A program made the position numbers and the translations under genes. Source: Daphnia carinata (Eukaryota > Arthropoda > Branchiopoda > Diplostraca > Daphniidae). Taken from it: 64,000 nucleotides of DNA. The stretch is taken from NCBI RefSeq assembly GCF_022539665.2, contig NC_081333.1, positions 6,570,971 through 6,634,970 of the forward strand, in the 5' to 3' direction. Numbering within the stretch: position 1 is the stretch's first letter; each line of letters starts with the position of its first letter. Of the stretch, positions 19,773 to 32,763 are shown in pieces. The notes under the pieces were generated by a model. That model had not been told where the DNA came from. It did not search any database and worked only from the letters and a program-made list of their open reading frames with translations.

Positions 19773-21878
19773 AGGGGGTGTGGTTCCCCCGACTGGACGT
19801 AAGTAGATCCGGGCAGACGCGGAGAACTATTGGAATGTCGGAAGCTAGCTCTAGGGCTGTTGGAAACCATGATTGGCTCGGCCAATACGGACATACTAAG
19901 ATCAGTGTCGCTCTCTCTTGTCTTATCTTTGTCAGGCAGTCTTCTATGAGAGAGAATGGGGGAAAGGCATAGCCGTTGCGGCCTAGCCAGCTGAATGAGA
20001 GAGCGTCCGTCTCCGCCGCTCCCGGTTGGGGTTTCCAGCTCGAGAACGTTTCCAGTTGGGCATTCCAATGGGATGCGAATAGATCGATTGCCACTTCCCA
20101 TCTCCTCCGGATCAGTTGAAACACCTCCTTCTTCAGCATCCAATCGCTCCAGTCTTTTCTCACTCTCGATTCCAGATCTGCGACACCATTACAAAACCCT
20201 GGTAAGTTGATGGCCTGCAGTGTGATGTCTCGTTCCTCACACCATCCAGCTATATCTAGCGCTATTTTGTTAAGGCTAGCCGATCTGGAACCCCAATTTT
20301 ATTTATATAGGCAACTGCAGTTGAGTTGTCTAGTTTAAGCAATACGGTACTGGAACGACTTTCTTCTGCGAAACATCTTAGTGCGTAGAAGCCTGCTAAA
20401 AGTTCCAGTTCGTTTATATGCCTGGCGGTGTCGGTTGATGTCCACGGACCTCCCGTCCTTACTTTGTTACTTACTGCACCCCACCCTGAGAGAGACGCAT
20501 CGGCGTAGATGGTTATGGAAGGGCTTGGGTCTATCAGTGCTTTCTTTTTCTTTAAATTATGCGATGAAGTCCACCATGACAAGTCTTCTCTAGCTTCCCG
20601 GTTCAGTGAGATTTTGGATTTTAGTTCCCCATTGTCTAACTTGAGTCCGTTAATGTAGGTATTCTGGATATTACGGTAGTGGGCTTGGGAAAACGGGATA
20701 GCCCAAACGGCCCAGGTAAACCTTCCTAGAACGCTGGCGATTTCTCTTAACGTTAGAGAGTCTTTTTTTAAGGCATTCTTGCACAATTTAATGATGACGT
20801 CCTGCTTCGCGTCAGGCAGTTTAAAGGAAGCAGTAGTGGAATCAATCAAAAGGCCTAAGAACTCTATTTCCTGTGTGGGGGTTGTCTGCGATTTGTCTTT
20901 ATTGATAATGAAGCCAAGCGAATCCAGCAGATTGGCGACTACCACTAACTGCCCTTTTAACGACTCCTTAGATTGGTTTAGAATTAATATATCATCCAAA
21001 TAAATTATTAATCTAATTCCTCGCTGTCTTAAATACGCGACGACTGGCTTCAATAGTTTAGTAAAAGCCCAAGGGGCTGAGGAGAGGCCGAAAGGGAGAC
21101 AGATGAATTGAAAGAGAGTGTTTTTCCATTTAAACTGTAAAAAACTTTGGTCCTCACTGTGGATGGGTATTGCGAGGTACGCATCTTTAAGGTCCAATTT
21201 TGCCATCCAGTCGTTATGGCGGACTACGTGTTTGATTGAGCTGACCCCTTCCATTTTGAAGTGCCTATACACAACATACGTGTTGAGCCTTTTTAAGTTA
21301 ATGACGGGTCTAAAGCCCCCTGATTTCTTGGGAACGATGAATATGCCACTAACGAAACCCCTCGTTTCAACGCGTACCACCGCCCTTTTCTTAATCATGT
21401 CTTCTACTTCCTCATTACAGATTGCCCAATGACTCGGTCCCAACGCTGCGTTATTCGGTACGTTCTCTTGCGTAGGCGTCGAGTAAAATTCCAGTCTCAG
21501 CCCATTAGAAACTAACTCAAGGATCCAAGGATCAGCTGATATTTTGAACCAATTCATTTTGAAGGCTGATATCCTACCCCCTATCGCAACTTCCGAACCA
21601 GATGGGGAGAGCGGTCTGCCGATGTTTGATTTAACGATAGACACGTACCTTCCCCTGTTGTTGAAGTGTCTTGGTGTCCCGGCACTCTGCTGTCGTGTTG
21701 TACTCGACTGCGCTGCGTTCTCCGCCGAGTCTAGCCGAGGGGGTGTTGGCCTCTCCCACTTGTGTGTTGTTGAACGACGAACCCTGCTGGGCATCGGTGG
21801 ATTCAAAGCGATGGCTGGTGGATTGACCCGACGGCCTATTGTTGTGCCCATCAGGATGGCGAAATTGATGTCCGCCAT
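19747..21878 (-). pseudogene. DIRS reverse transcriptase-RNase H (one frameshift)
   Basis: The 538-codon frame 21878-20262 holds the RT palm: GFRPVINLKRLN, then AKLDLKDAYLAIPIH, FQFICLPFGLSSAP, and the catalytic YLDD at about 21002-20991. An RNase H-type domain follows (IYADASLSGWGAV and LLKLDNSTAVAYINKIG). A one-base shift in a G run near 20290 moves the frame. The continuation (DLESRVRKDWSDWM, ending at 19747) is the usual end of the DIRS RT protein. The ORF lies downstream of, and overlaps, the gag-like ORF. I judge it recently inactivated. Confidence 0.88.
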
Positions 21879-22780
21879 TGCGGTAAGGTTGCCCTGACAG
21901 GCGTTGAACCGGTTGAAGATTGCTTAGCATGGTCTGTTGTTGTGAAGACCTCACCATAGATTTTACGAAAGATTTTCCAAAAAGAGAACTAGCCTCCTTG
22001 GTGTTAAAGTTGTCCTGATCGTCGAGGAGGTAGAGGTATGAAGGGCTAGTCTGCCTGAGTACATTCTTTCTTCGCTGTTGAGTAACCTCGTGAAAGGAAT
22101 CCCCCAGCAATTGAATAGCTACACTAATCGCTTCGCGGTGAGAGTCGTCATCAAGTTTCTCATTAGACAAAAAAAGAAGTGGTTGTGCTGCCCTGGATCT
22201 TTTGCTGTACGCAGTACAAGGCCCTCTCGTTGTGATCGATCGTGTTCTTTGAAGCCGACGATCCTTTAACTTGCTTGAGGCGTTGGTAGAGAGCGTCGTC
22301 CAAGGAAGGGCATTTAAACGCGGTTGAGCGCTTTTTAAAGGAAGCCAGGTAACGCCCCTTAGTTACCTTGGAATTTGCTGCGCCTACTCCCCTAAAAAAG
22401 GGGCGTAGCAGTCTCTTTCCTCTATTCTTTGACAATTTGAATTTTACTACCGCATCCTCGTTTTTATGTCGTTTCCCTGCCCTCGGGTTTTGATCTTTCT
22501 CTTCATTCCTTGGACGCCTTTTCCTCTCTCCTTCCAATGGAACTTTTGGGTCCTGGGGAATCTCGGGAGCCGGCGAAAGGTCCCGATCTGGATCGGCTAA
22601 CCCCAGGGCGTCGGCCTCTTCTTCTCTTTGAATGTCTGGAGTAACGTCCCTATGAACTAGACCGTAGGGGCTTACTCTAACTCTAGCCGTGCTGATTCTC
22701 AATCTCCTAGATGAGCCACGAGACGACACATCACTATCACTTGAACTTTCTGAGCTGGAACTAGAGCTAGGGTCAGACAT
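21631..22780 (-). pseudogene. DIRS ORF1, gag-like (one frameshift)
   Basis: The start at 22780 gives a Ser/Asp-rich N-terminus, then basic segments (GERKRRPRNEEKDQ and KLSKNRGKRLLRPF). The frame closes at 22163. The adjacent frame, 22170-21631, continues with SHREAISVAIQLLGDSFHEV and a Gln/Asn/Gly-rich C-terminus, so one frameshift near 22165 splits the ORF. A charged, low-complexity ORF upstream of RT is typical for DIRS gag-like proteins. No zinc knuckle is visible. Confidence 0.75.
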
Positions 22781-22797
22781 GACTATGCTGTAACAGA

Positions 22798-22927
22798 GCT
22801 AGAAAAGGTCTGAGGCCAAAGGGTTGCCAACCCTCCCTCCTAAACTACCTTTTTTTTTGTCTGCTGTAAAAGAGCTGTAGAATACAAGGTCGACACAGTT
22901 CAGGTCGAACGAACATTCGACTACAAT
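22798..22927. repeat. DIRS right terminal repeat
   Basis: Inverted copy of about 18380-18483, followed by 25-30 bp (ending cattcgactacaat) whose complement forms the second half of the ICR. Confidence 0.85.
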
Positions 22928-23836
22928 AGAGGTTGCTGCTCGCAGCATGTTTATTTCCAAATGCCCACCGTATGGCAGATGGTCCATGGCACATTCACGA
23001 CATGAGCTTTTCAGGACGTGACACCTCTATAGGGAGTGATCGACACCGCCTATTCCTACCACTCCAATGATAATAGGTCAGTAGCATCCCTTTAGTACAC
23101 GAAATTAACTGCCCAAAACTCGCTGCTGCAAGTTTTGGCATTTTTCCAGCCATATTCGTTCATTAATTTAAACCTGTGGACTAAATTCACAAAATAAGCA
23201 GTGAACTATGTACACTAGGTGAATTTTGTAATAATGGAACAATTTTTTTTTCTTTGAAGTTAAATTATACAAATAAAACGATGTTTGGCACAACAGTACA
23301 GTTTGCTATAGGGACCGTGTAAAGGTGGTCTGCCTTATTTCAGTATTGACCTAAGTTTTTATTCTATATTCTATGGAAAAATTTAGAAACAAACAAATTT
23401 CTACCTTTTTTTTGAAAAAAGTTAGTTTTAGTTTTCAAACTAGATGCCGTTACTGTGCCTTTAGTGGTTGTGTAAATAAAATTTAAGCCCGGCGAAATAA
23501 GCCCGATTTTTTTTTTGTTTTTAAGTTGAGCTTCTAACAGTCAAACTAGATGGTGCTGGTGTGCTTTTCCTGCTTGTGTAAACAAAAATTTAAACCCACC
23601 AACAAAATAAGCCCGATTTTTTAAAGTCTTTAGTGCGAGAATAAAACATCAAAGTTATTCGTTACAGTACATCAACGACTGACCTGAAGATAAAAAAATT
23701 ACTGCTTTGAGATTGACATTCAACAAAGACAATAAGGTGTGAGTTTCGACGAATTCCAAACGCTGTCGATATTTTGCAAATTTTGAGAAAAATGAGACGG
23801 GTATACCCCCCCGCTTTTTCCTTTTTCGCAAGCATT
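22928..23836. repeat. Block T tail, right of the DIRS insertion
   Basis: This continues the T tail cut at 18306 and matches 25455-25950, 50612-51521 and 53143-53640. At 23420-23620 it has two degenerate repeats of about 115 bp, each ending ataagcccgattttt. No gene was identified. The next T unit begins at about 23400-23837. Confidence 0.6.
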
Positions 23837-25013
23837 GTTTAGAACGTGTTTTACGCGTAATGGGTGCAAGTTTATAAGGTCTGGGTAATTTTCGTCAGTC
23901 TCAGGTAAGGATTCAACTTTTAACAGATGTAACTTATAATTCAGATTAAGGAACAGACGTTTTCGGGACACAGTGATAGTGTTGACCAGTTATGTTGGCA
24001 TGAAACCAATCCTGATTTGCTCAGCACTGCCAGTGGTGACAAAGCAATGAAAGTTTAGGATGCAAGAATAAAGAAAAACATTGCAACAGTTAACACCAAG
24101 GGTATTTCTGTTATCAAATTCAAATTTTATTATGCTAGCTCACACCCATTTGTTTCCCATTTCTCATTCAACAGGAGAAAATATCAACATTACCTCGTCA
24201 CCTGGTGGTAATTCGATCGCTGTAGGAAATAAAGACGATCTAATCACATTTATTGATGCCAGAACTTTCAAAATAAGAATGGAGAATCTGTTCAAATTTG
24301 AAGTCAATGAAATAGAACGAAGCAAGGCCAGCAATCTGTTTTTCTTAAAGAGTGGGCAAGGCTGCATCCAGATATGAGAGTAATGGTGAATTGCTTTTTG
24401 TATTCAACCCAATTGATACTACCAATGTCTCCTCGGTCTTGTTACCCAGAGTTGACGACAGTCCACGTAACACAGGCTTACCCTGCCAAACTTGGATTTG
24501 CATCGAATTTGACCCGATTGGACGGTATTTCGCCACTGGGTCTGCTGACACCCTGGTTTCGCTGTGGGATGCCGATGAAATCGCTTGTTTGCGCACTTCC
24601 TCGAGGTACTGATAAGGCCAAATTACGCAATGTTTTTGGATTTAGGTTATTCAGTTAATATATTGGGTGTTTTTCTTAGGTTGGATTAGCCAGTCTGCAC
24701 CCTGATTTTCAGCCACAATGGATCTATGCTAGCGTCTGGGTCAGAAGACCTTTTGATCGATGTCAGCCATGTAGGCATTGATGAACGTGTAATAGCCATC
24801 CAGTGGACAGGCCTGCTTTCACGGCCGCCTGGTACACACGCTCTCATCTACTTGCCTACGCTTGCGAAAGATAAAGATGACGGAAATCGAGATCCTGGAA
24901 CAGTGAAGCTCTTTGGTCTCTCTAACGAGTATGGCCCAGTGGAATCGGTGGCTAAGCTTCACGCGTTTTATGTATCGTTTATTTGTCCTTACAGATTGAT
25001 CTTACTCGTATCA
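23837..25013 (+). pseudogene. THOC3: THOC3 (TEX1) WD40 pseudogene, block T copy 1
   Basis: THOC3 is a WD-repeat subunit of the THO/TREX complex, which couples transcription to mRNA export. GHSDSVDQLCWHETNPDLL and STASGDKAMKV are followed by a TAG where the blade needs a Trp (about 24054), then DARIKKNIATVNTKG. Further blades are SIAVGNKDDLITFIDART, CIEFDPIGRYFATGSADT with LVSLWDADEIACL, and LASGSEDLLIDV, ending in GTVKLFGLSNEYG. Besides the nonsense codon, several shifts are needed to follow the family (after GQGCIQI, around 24590-24720 and around 24780-24845). At least two introns remain, so this is a duplicated and decayed gene rather than a retrocopy. Confidence 0.85.
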
Positions 25014-25967
25014 TGAATTCATTTGTCACGCCCGTGTCTTCAATTTTGTTGAAAATACATAAGATCCTTCACTTTTGTCGAAGGATATAAAAAAAGAACA
25101 GATCTCTTTAGCGGTAAAATTCTTTTTTAGAAAGCAAAAAAGAATTTTCTTTTCTTTCTTGACTCTCGGACTATTAAGGCAAGTCAAATGCAATTGAAGA
25201 AAAAATAAAAGAAATGTGAAACTGAATTGCAGAAGAAAGTCCCACCTGACCATTTACATGAACCATCGCACAGTCCTAATCGTTTCTACTTTACTTATCA
25301 TAGGTTGATAATTTCGAAGCAATCGGGACTGCAACCAGTATTCACGTCAAATTTACTTGTTTAGCGGGGGGTGGCTACTCCCTAAACCGACTTTCTTCCT
25401 ACTTCAGTTTCACATTTCTTTTTTTTCCCCTCGTTTTTGCGGACCTTTATGTACTATAGAGGTTGCTGCTCGCAGCATGTTTATTTCCAAATGCCCACCG
25501 TATGGCAGATGGTCCATGGCACATTCACGACATGAGCTTTTCAGGACGTGACACCTCTATAGGGAGTGATCGACACCGCCTATTCCTACCACTCCAATGA
25601 TAATAGGTCAGTAGCATCCCTTTAGTACACGAAATTAACTGCCCAAAACTCGCTGCTGCAAGTTTTGGCATTTTTCCAGCCATATTCGTTCATTAATTTA
25701 AACCTGTGGACTAAATTCACAAAATAAGCAGTGAACTATGTACACTAGGTGAAGTTTGTAATAATGGAACAATTTTTTTTTCTTTGAAGTTAAATTATAC
25801 AAATAAAACGATGTTTGGCACAACAGTACAGTTTGCTATAGGGACCGTGTAAAGGTGGTCTGCCTTATTTCAGTATTGACCTAAGTTTTTATTCTATATT
25901 CTATGGAAAAATTTAGAAACAAACAAATTTCTACCTTTTTTTTGAAACATGAATTAAATTATTTCAT
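25014..25967. repeat. Block T tail, copy 1b
   Basis: The uninterrupted version of the T tail. It contains the empty DIRS site gtactatagaggttgctg at about 25451-25468. Otherwise AT-rich with no supported gene. Its right edge joins block U copy 2. Confidence 0.7.
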
Positions 25968-26080
25968 TTTTAACATGAATTTATATACAGTATGAAAATT
26001 TAAAAAGAATTTCTTCTCTACTTTTCTTTCTATCTATTTTATTTCATTTGCCATTATATGTTTCAATTTATCCCTACAAG

Positions 26081-27459
26081 AATATTTCAAAAGTGGCTAT
26101 ACACTCTACTTGAACTCTGGACTTAGCTCTTCGCGCAATCATTATGGCCAACGAGTGGTAACGAGAGAAGCAGACTTAGTGACGGCTCATGAGTTAGGAC
26201 ACAACTGGGGTTCAGAGCACGACCCGGATTTACCCGAATGTAGCCCACCTGCTTCGCAAGGCGGTTCCTACTTGATGTACACTTACTCAGTTTCGGGTTA
26301 TGACGTGAAAAACAAGGTAAAATTCTTATACTATATGTTATCCGGTTAATCAATAATTCACCTCATTTCCCGATCTTCAAGAAATTTTCGCCTTGTTCTT
26401 TGAGATCTATACGAGCTGTTCTGCTTGCAAAAGCTGGCGGTTGCTTCACTGAACCTGAAGAATCATTTTGCGGCAATTTACGCGTGGAAGGAAAAGAGGA
26501 ATGTGATGCCGGACTATTGGGTTCTGAGGATAACGACAGTTGCTGCGATAAGTTTTGCAACTTATGTCGCAACCAGGATGCTGTTTGCAGCGATAAAAAC
26601 TCTCCCTGTTGTAAAAATTGCATGTTAATGCCAGCCGGCCAAAAATGTCGTGAGGCTCAAAGAGCCACCTGTGAACAAAAGGCTAAGTGCACAGGTAAAG
26701 GGATCTTCCCTTTTTGTAGCATTGACGTTTAGCTATTGATTCACGCTTGTCTATTCTTCAATTGACAGGTACCAGTTCTGAGTGTCCAGCCTCGGCACCA
26801 CAACCAGACGGTACCGAATGCTTAGAAAAGGGTCAATGTCGTAACGGAACTTGTCTGCCATTCTGCGAAACACAGAACTATCAGTCGTGCATGTGTGATA
26901 CCGTCGCAGACGCATGCAAGCGTTGCTGCCGTTATCACCTCAATGATACTTGCTTTCCGTTTGAGCCCTACGATATTCTGCCTGACGGCACACCATGCGT
27001 TCATGGGTTCTGTAATAGCGTAAGTATCTACCTGTGACAGCCTTATTATATTTTGATTTCTGCTATTATTTAATTGACTTTCGTGGAATAGGGGATCTGT
27101 GAGAAAACTGTTCAAGATATTGTGGAACGATTTTGGGATATCGTTGAGGAACTGAACATTAACCGCGTTTTATCAATGCTAAAAGACAAGCTAGTTGGAG
27201 CCGTGCTAATTGTATCAACTCTCTTGTGGATACCAGCATCCTGTCTTATCAGCTGGGTAAGCAAGACAAAGTTGTTAGCAGCACGCTTTTGAAAATAAAT
27301 AAAAATTTATTTTTGATTGTTAAGGTTGATCGCAAACGTAAGCGACAGTTAGAGACAGAGGAAGCCTGGCTGAGATCAGGTGAGCTGATCCATCCATCAG
27401 AAAATGGAACTCGTCGAATCATACACGCCCGTCCTCGGCCTTCACAGCAACAACGTTAG
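26081..27459 (+). pseudogene. ADAM17: ADAM17 3' half, copy 2 (5' truncated)
   Basis: Exons equivalent to ADAM17 exons 8-12: 26081-26316, 26382-26694, 26769-27019, 27092-27256, 27325-27459. All splice sites, phases and the stop are kept. It starts inside the catalytic domain and retains [12 protein letters not shown], disintegrin, membrane span and tail. No signal peptide, prodomain or first half of the protease is present upstream; THOC3 block sequence sits there instead. Three exon tracts differ from copy 1 at many synonymous sites while introns between them are nearly identical. The reading frame is intact, so a fused or truncated product is conceivable, but I see no promoter. Confidence 0.85.
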
Positions 27460-28232
27460 AGAAGATAGGTTTTCCTGCCTGTTTTGTATTGCGATGCGAT
27501 TCAACTTTTCGTATATTGTACAAGCATTGCAATCTTCGTTAACCCTTATTTATTTGCTTGTATTTTATAATTAAAATCCCATCTAACGATACGAGGTTTG
27601 CATTTCTCAATCAATTGCCAGTTAGAGGGGCGAGTTGAAAATCCTCATTTATTCCGTTCAATCGTACTTGTGTCTGCCCTTTTTTGCTATGATTTACATG
27701 ACTTTTGTCTGTTTTGTTTCTAGTCACATAAGTGTTTCGTGTAAGTGACTCACCATCTGTGTATGCAAAACACTGAATAAATGTTAATTCTTTCTGAGAT
27801 ATATTTTACACGTTGAACGATATGCCAACAGCTGTAAAGTTGTCTGCTATATATGACATTACCTTTGATGCATTGGGTAACAAAACTGAACATGTATCGT
27901 TTAGATTTCAAAGAATAGAATAACGTTGGAAGAAAGCATAAGTACATTAACAACGATATTTATTCACTTTGGCGCGCGTTGCCCTATTTTTACAGTCGCA
28001 GATTTACCGTAAAGCTTGCATTATATAATGGGTTAATCCATGTTCGAATTTAGTCAGAAATCATTAGTAAATAATTTCCAGAAAACTATTTTTTCAACTT
28101 AATTAGATTAGGGGGGGGGGAGGGCTTTTTAGCATTCAAGATCAGTAGACGACAGTCAGTCGAAGAGCGCACGTTCTACCTTAGGGGTCGTTTAAATCAA
28201 GCCTTGGTGCAAGTCTTGTAAGTGTGAGGAAA

Positions 28233-28420
28233 GTGGCTATTGATGCAGTGTATACCAGCGGTTAGTGATGCGTCTCAACGAGGAGACAACAGGGTTCGAG
28301 ACCTCGTCATCGGACACGTTCATTTCCGATCCAGAAGGGAAACCTTAATGAATGGACATATTCATCACATTTCTCCTACGCCAAGCCCGGGAAAGGGCGA
28401 CCGAACACAGCGTATCCACA
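28233..28420 (+). repeat. tRNA-derived SINE-like sequence, copy 2
   Basis: The B-box-like ggttcgagacc is at 28293-28303, with the same upstream D-arm-like word as copy 1. Confidence 0.4.
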
Positions 28421-31090
28421 TCAGTCGCTCAAATGGATGGGCAAAATTACGTCCTGCCCAAGCACACCGCCGTCATACGGTGATTACAAGAGCCACGCCG
28501 AAGGAAAGTTGAATATAATCGACGGTTTGCGTAATGCGGGTATTTTATAATGCTCACGAACCTTCGTCTGGAGCTCCTGTTCTCCCAGCATCGTTGCTCT
28601 GGATGTATCCTGCCGTTGGCGGCCGACAGACACACAAATTTTATGGACTGCTCTCCGTGCCATTACTACCTGTGTAAATCGTCCGAACGTCATAAAATCC
28701 TTAGCGGACCTCGGCAGGCCTATAGAGGAGTACTATTTAGGAAAATTAAGGTCTACTTGACCGCTCCCAGGACCAAGAACACCTCATGGGTGTTCATCTT
28801 TCGCCTTTAGTTGCAACACAGATATTTTTTCTAATTTCATTGTACATATGTGGACCCGCTGCCACCTACAATGCTGTCCTCAACGGGTAGGGTTATGGGA
28901 GGCTCGGGCCTGCCTGAGATTTATCTGCTGCCCAAGTCCTGACCTGTACCATTTGTTTCACGACGTTGAAATAAAGTTTTATCGGGTCCCATCACGCATT
29001 TTTTCATTATCGCTTTAACCCCTCATTTCATTTTAATGCCCGCTCTAGCTGCATGTAGACTGTAGAGTGCCGTACAGTCAATTCGTCTAAGTTTACCCGT
29101 CAACAATAAAGAATGGCCCTTAAAGAAAAAAGGAGAGGGCATTCGACTGAAGAAGAGCCCAAGCGAAGTATTGCAAATAATTTGAAAAAAAGGGAAAATG
29201 ACGAAAGCAAAGCTAGTCGAGTATGCAACAAGAAAAATTGGCAGCCAGTTTTTTGTTAAGGTAAAGTATTGTGGATTTTTCATTATTTCTTCATTTAAAT
29301 TCAGGGGAAACCTTGGCCACACAAAGTTGTTGGTTACTGCAACACGCCACTGGTCCGTTGTTCAAGACATTTCTTATGGTACATCTGCACATCTTTTGAG
29401 TACAGGTATTGATAGAGGCGAGCCACTTCATAAACCGCGAATGCAATGTCAGGTGGTGTAGACACCATAATATTGCGTCAAACTACCTACATCTACCTTA
29501 TATTTCGGTAAATATATTGATTCGAAGGGATACTTTTTAATTACATTTCACCATGTTGAATCTTTGAAGAATGTGTTGAACATAGTGCGACTAATAGAGG
29601 AAAAGTCGTTATCGGCGGTTTCAGAGATCTGCAGGACGACAAATATTTTAGCAGGAACTGATGTGACTTCAATAGTTAATCTGAGATATGGAAAAACACT
29701 GCAAATTGTGTGCTCATTGTAGTTCCCAATCAGGCCTTCATGAGCTTAAATCACTATACTAGTTAGGCCATAACATGTAGATATTAAAAACGGAAAATAT
29801 TGATGATCCTTTTGGAAACAAGTCCGTTTTTTTTTCCTTCCCTTTTTTTCCAGTTTCTCCTTATTTGGGTTTGCGTGCATGGGCGGGAAAGGCATTCCCC
29901 GTTATGTGTAGCGGTTGACTCTTACCTTGTTTGAATAAATCTGCATAGTAATCACCTTGACTGCATTCCATAACAATTTTGTTCCGGGTGAATTATAACA
30001 AAAATCAAAGTGCAAATAGCCAGAATACCAGTGACATTCAATTGACATTGAGGTTATTTCGCTGATTGCGATCGTCATTCTCCCGCATTCTCAGTGCATT
30101 TCATTTGTCAAAAGAAATCCAAAGAACTGTTTTCAGTCTCAGCAAAATGGGTGGGATAGAAATTCGTCATAATTTTGAAAAAAAGACAAAAGCCAAACAA
30201 CAGCAGTCGTAATGACAAACTAACTGGTGTGAAGGGTGGAACGGAGTCGGCTGCATCAGACAACGCAATTCAAGTTCGTCCGTGACTTTAATTCGACCTT
30301 CAGATTCGCACTCAGGCGTTTTGTAAATGTAAAACATTTTACTTGTATTCTCATCAATTGTAATTGCTCGATCCATCATTATAAACATTGGCGTGTCGCG
30401 GAACACAACCTGTTTTTTTTATTCCGCTGTTTGAACAGGGTTGGTGTTGGAACTCGATCTGGTTTGGCGAGCGTTCACCTGACCATCAAACAAACGAAAG
30501 GAATAAGAAACAAAAGAAAATAGTTTACAAGCATGGAATATCTATAGACTTGTGCGATTGGATGCCACACGTACTGCAAATTCAACTTCCATTGTATATC
30601 TACAAGACAACGTATGGCAAACGTATTGAACATACTAAGTCTGTATACACTGCGGGACAATGACAGCTGTTTCCAGCAGAGGAAGGTGGGGCATTCTGAA
30701 TTATTCCGTACAAAAACGGATATTAATGGTATCCTTTTATTTTTTTTTTTTTTAATTTAAATTAGGTTTATTTGATTGAAGACAAACGAAAAATGTCACA
30801 GGATAACTGAGTTTTTGTATTTTTGATGTGACTAGTATCGATTTAAAAGGTTTGAACACAGCAAAATGAGAGCTGAAACAGCAATAAGTGTACCCATTCT
30901 TATAAATCCTCCCTGTATAAATAGACGGGAAGCAACGGCCAGCCTTTCTCCCGCAGACTTGTCTGAACACGTTCAAGGGGACTGGAATTTCTTCCGTTGA
31001 TCTGCTGTCAGCGGTACCCTGTCGCAACAAGACGATTTTTAAAGGAACAATGAATTCATTGGCTGAACATTTATGGGTAACTTGTGACGC
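28421..31090. other. Unassigned part of block U, copy 2
   Basis: Equivalent of 4746-7430. It includes the MTKAKLVEYATRKIG frame at 29198, which here lacks the stop seen in copy 1, and the minus-strand frame at 30406-30167. No gene was recognised. 30752-31096 on the minus strand may hold the 3' exon of the sulfotransferase. Confidence 0.25.
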
Positions 31091-31110
31091 TATCAAATCT
31101 TAATTTGAAC

Positions 31111-32330
31111 TTACACTGGTTTCTTCAAACTTTTGCGGTCCTTGCGATTCTTGTGTCGCAGAGCGCAACGCAACCTCTCCGGATCGACAGGTGGACGATG
31201 AGGATCACTGAAACGAATGACGTCCAACAAACGTTTCAGTTCGGCCGCAGTGTCTCCGAGTAGCAGACGCTCGTAGAAGAGGACAGTGCCATTCTGGATG
31301 GTCTCAATCCAGCCGACTGCGTGATCGGCCCACATATTGGCTCCGTAGTCAACGAATGCTTCCCATTTAGGGCCAGAGAAATATTTTTCTGACACTACGC
31401 CAGTTTTATTTCCTGACGTAGCTAAGAAATGAGCATAAGTGAACATTGTGTCTACGGGGTTTCGTAGGGGAAGTACTCCTCGGTATCAATACAAGAAACT
31501 ACGTACGGGACCTCTTTTGCCAGTTTTTTCGTTGTTTCATTTCCCTTTATCTACGTCAAACGTTGAACGACAAAGTTAGCTGACTAAATTGCTTTTTAAT
31601 TCACTTTATCAGATAGTGACCCCATTGAAACTTCCAATCGGGAGAACGCGAACAGGTCCAGGAATGTCGTGATCCTCGATGAGAATCGTGCATTCGCATT
31701 TGAGATTTGCATTGCTGCTTGAATGATTTCCTACATTCGCGAATTAAAACATCTCGAAACGCTAATAATAAAATCACAGCACGAACAAAAGGACTCTTCA
31801 CCTGTTAACACGGTCGGCTTGTCTGCACGTCCGTAAAAGCTGCCCGTGTAGACTCTGTTCATGTACGAAATGAAATAGTGCATTACTCATACAGTGCATC
31901 ATTCCTGACTCACCCTTCACCCCACTCCCGGGGAATGAAGTTAACGCCCATTTCGGCCTGGTGCGATTTCGTGCAAACTACAAAAAAGCACAGATTCATT
32001 TCGTTTAGCCTTTTGATTGACTTTCTTTTGGTTGTAGAGTATGAAGAGAACTTGTACCTGAACAGGGAAATGTTGACGGGCAGGATCACCAATCCAAGGA
32101 TATCTCACGTGGTCTGGATCGATGATATAATCGGGAGGTAAAGTTAAGTTTCGTCCCTGGCAATCAGCCAAGAATTTCCAAACGTGCCGATGATCGAGCA
32201 CACGATGTGTGATCCTTAGTAGTTCAACTGATGTAATGAGAAAATTGAAACACCTGCTGTTGCTAATGCAATTGCATACAATTCTTTACGACGTAGTTTC
32301 ATCTCGATCGATGCACACACTGAGAGAACT
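31111..32330 (-). pseudogene. WSCD-type sulfotransferase, copy 2 (broken)
   Basis: Same exon order as copy 1. It keeps FPGSG at the 5'-phosphosulfate loop and CTILIEDHD where copy 1 has a stop. About 31 bp are missing right after FPGSGV (near 31915), which removes the WTRQLIEG segment and shifts the frame. The C-terminal exon also has a TGA (31488-31486) in place of a Gly codon, a Leu-to-Pro change in the VLLLRNPVD segment, and a one-base deletion near 31520. It is therefore more damaged than copy 1. Confidence 0.7.
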
Positions 32331-32763
32331 TCGTCTAAAACGACGAAGGGAAATAAACAACCTGAAAAATATGGAAATTTTAAACGTCCTATTAGCTGAG
32401 TGACTGTTCGAAATTGTCCTGAATTTGGAAAACAGGTGTCGAATGCTTCACAGATACACCAACAGGTGTGGTTGTACACTGGTATAGTCCTGCAAAAGAA
32501 GCCTAACAGCTTTCTTTTTGAGCCATCTGTGGACAAAATATTTTAATTATTGATGATGATCAAACGACGGCAAACGAAAAAGAAATTTTCATCTTCGACT
32601 TGGGAAATTTTATTGGCAAAAAGCAATCGCAGAAATCGATGTAACACAGTGAGTAATTCAACAACCGTTTAAGTGGACAGGATAATACGTATAGTTTATG
32701 GAGATGTCGTTGGTTCGTTGAGCAAGGCGCCCAGCGCCATTAGCCACCAACCTCTTCCGTTTT

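Larger units (their letters stand above)
18307..22927 (-). mobile_element. Complete DIRS-type tyrosine-recombinase retroelement
   Basis: The other T copies read gtactatagaggttgctg here. In this copy the sequence is interrupted after gtactat and resumes at agaggttgctg, so about 4621 bp are inserted with no target duplication, as expected for integration by a recombinase. The element has inverted termini, an internal complementary region that matches both ends, and minus-strand ORFs in the order gag-like, RT-RNase H, tyrosine recombinase. Each ORF carries a frameshift, so this copy is probably no longer autonomous although structurally complete. Confidence 0.92.

Noticed and set aside
23837..25013. 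Functional THOC3 gene
   Set aside because: A stop replaces a blade Trp codon, and several frameshifts are shared by all long copies.
26081..27459. Functional second ADAM17 gene
   Set aside because: The exons are intact, but there is no signal peptide, prodomain or first half of the catalytic domain, and THOC3 block sequence lies directly upstream.
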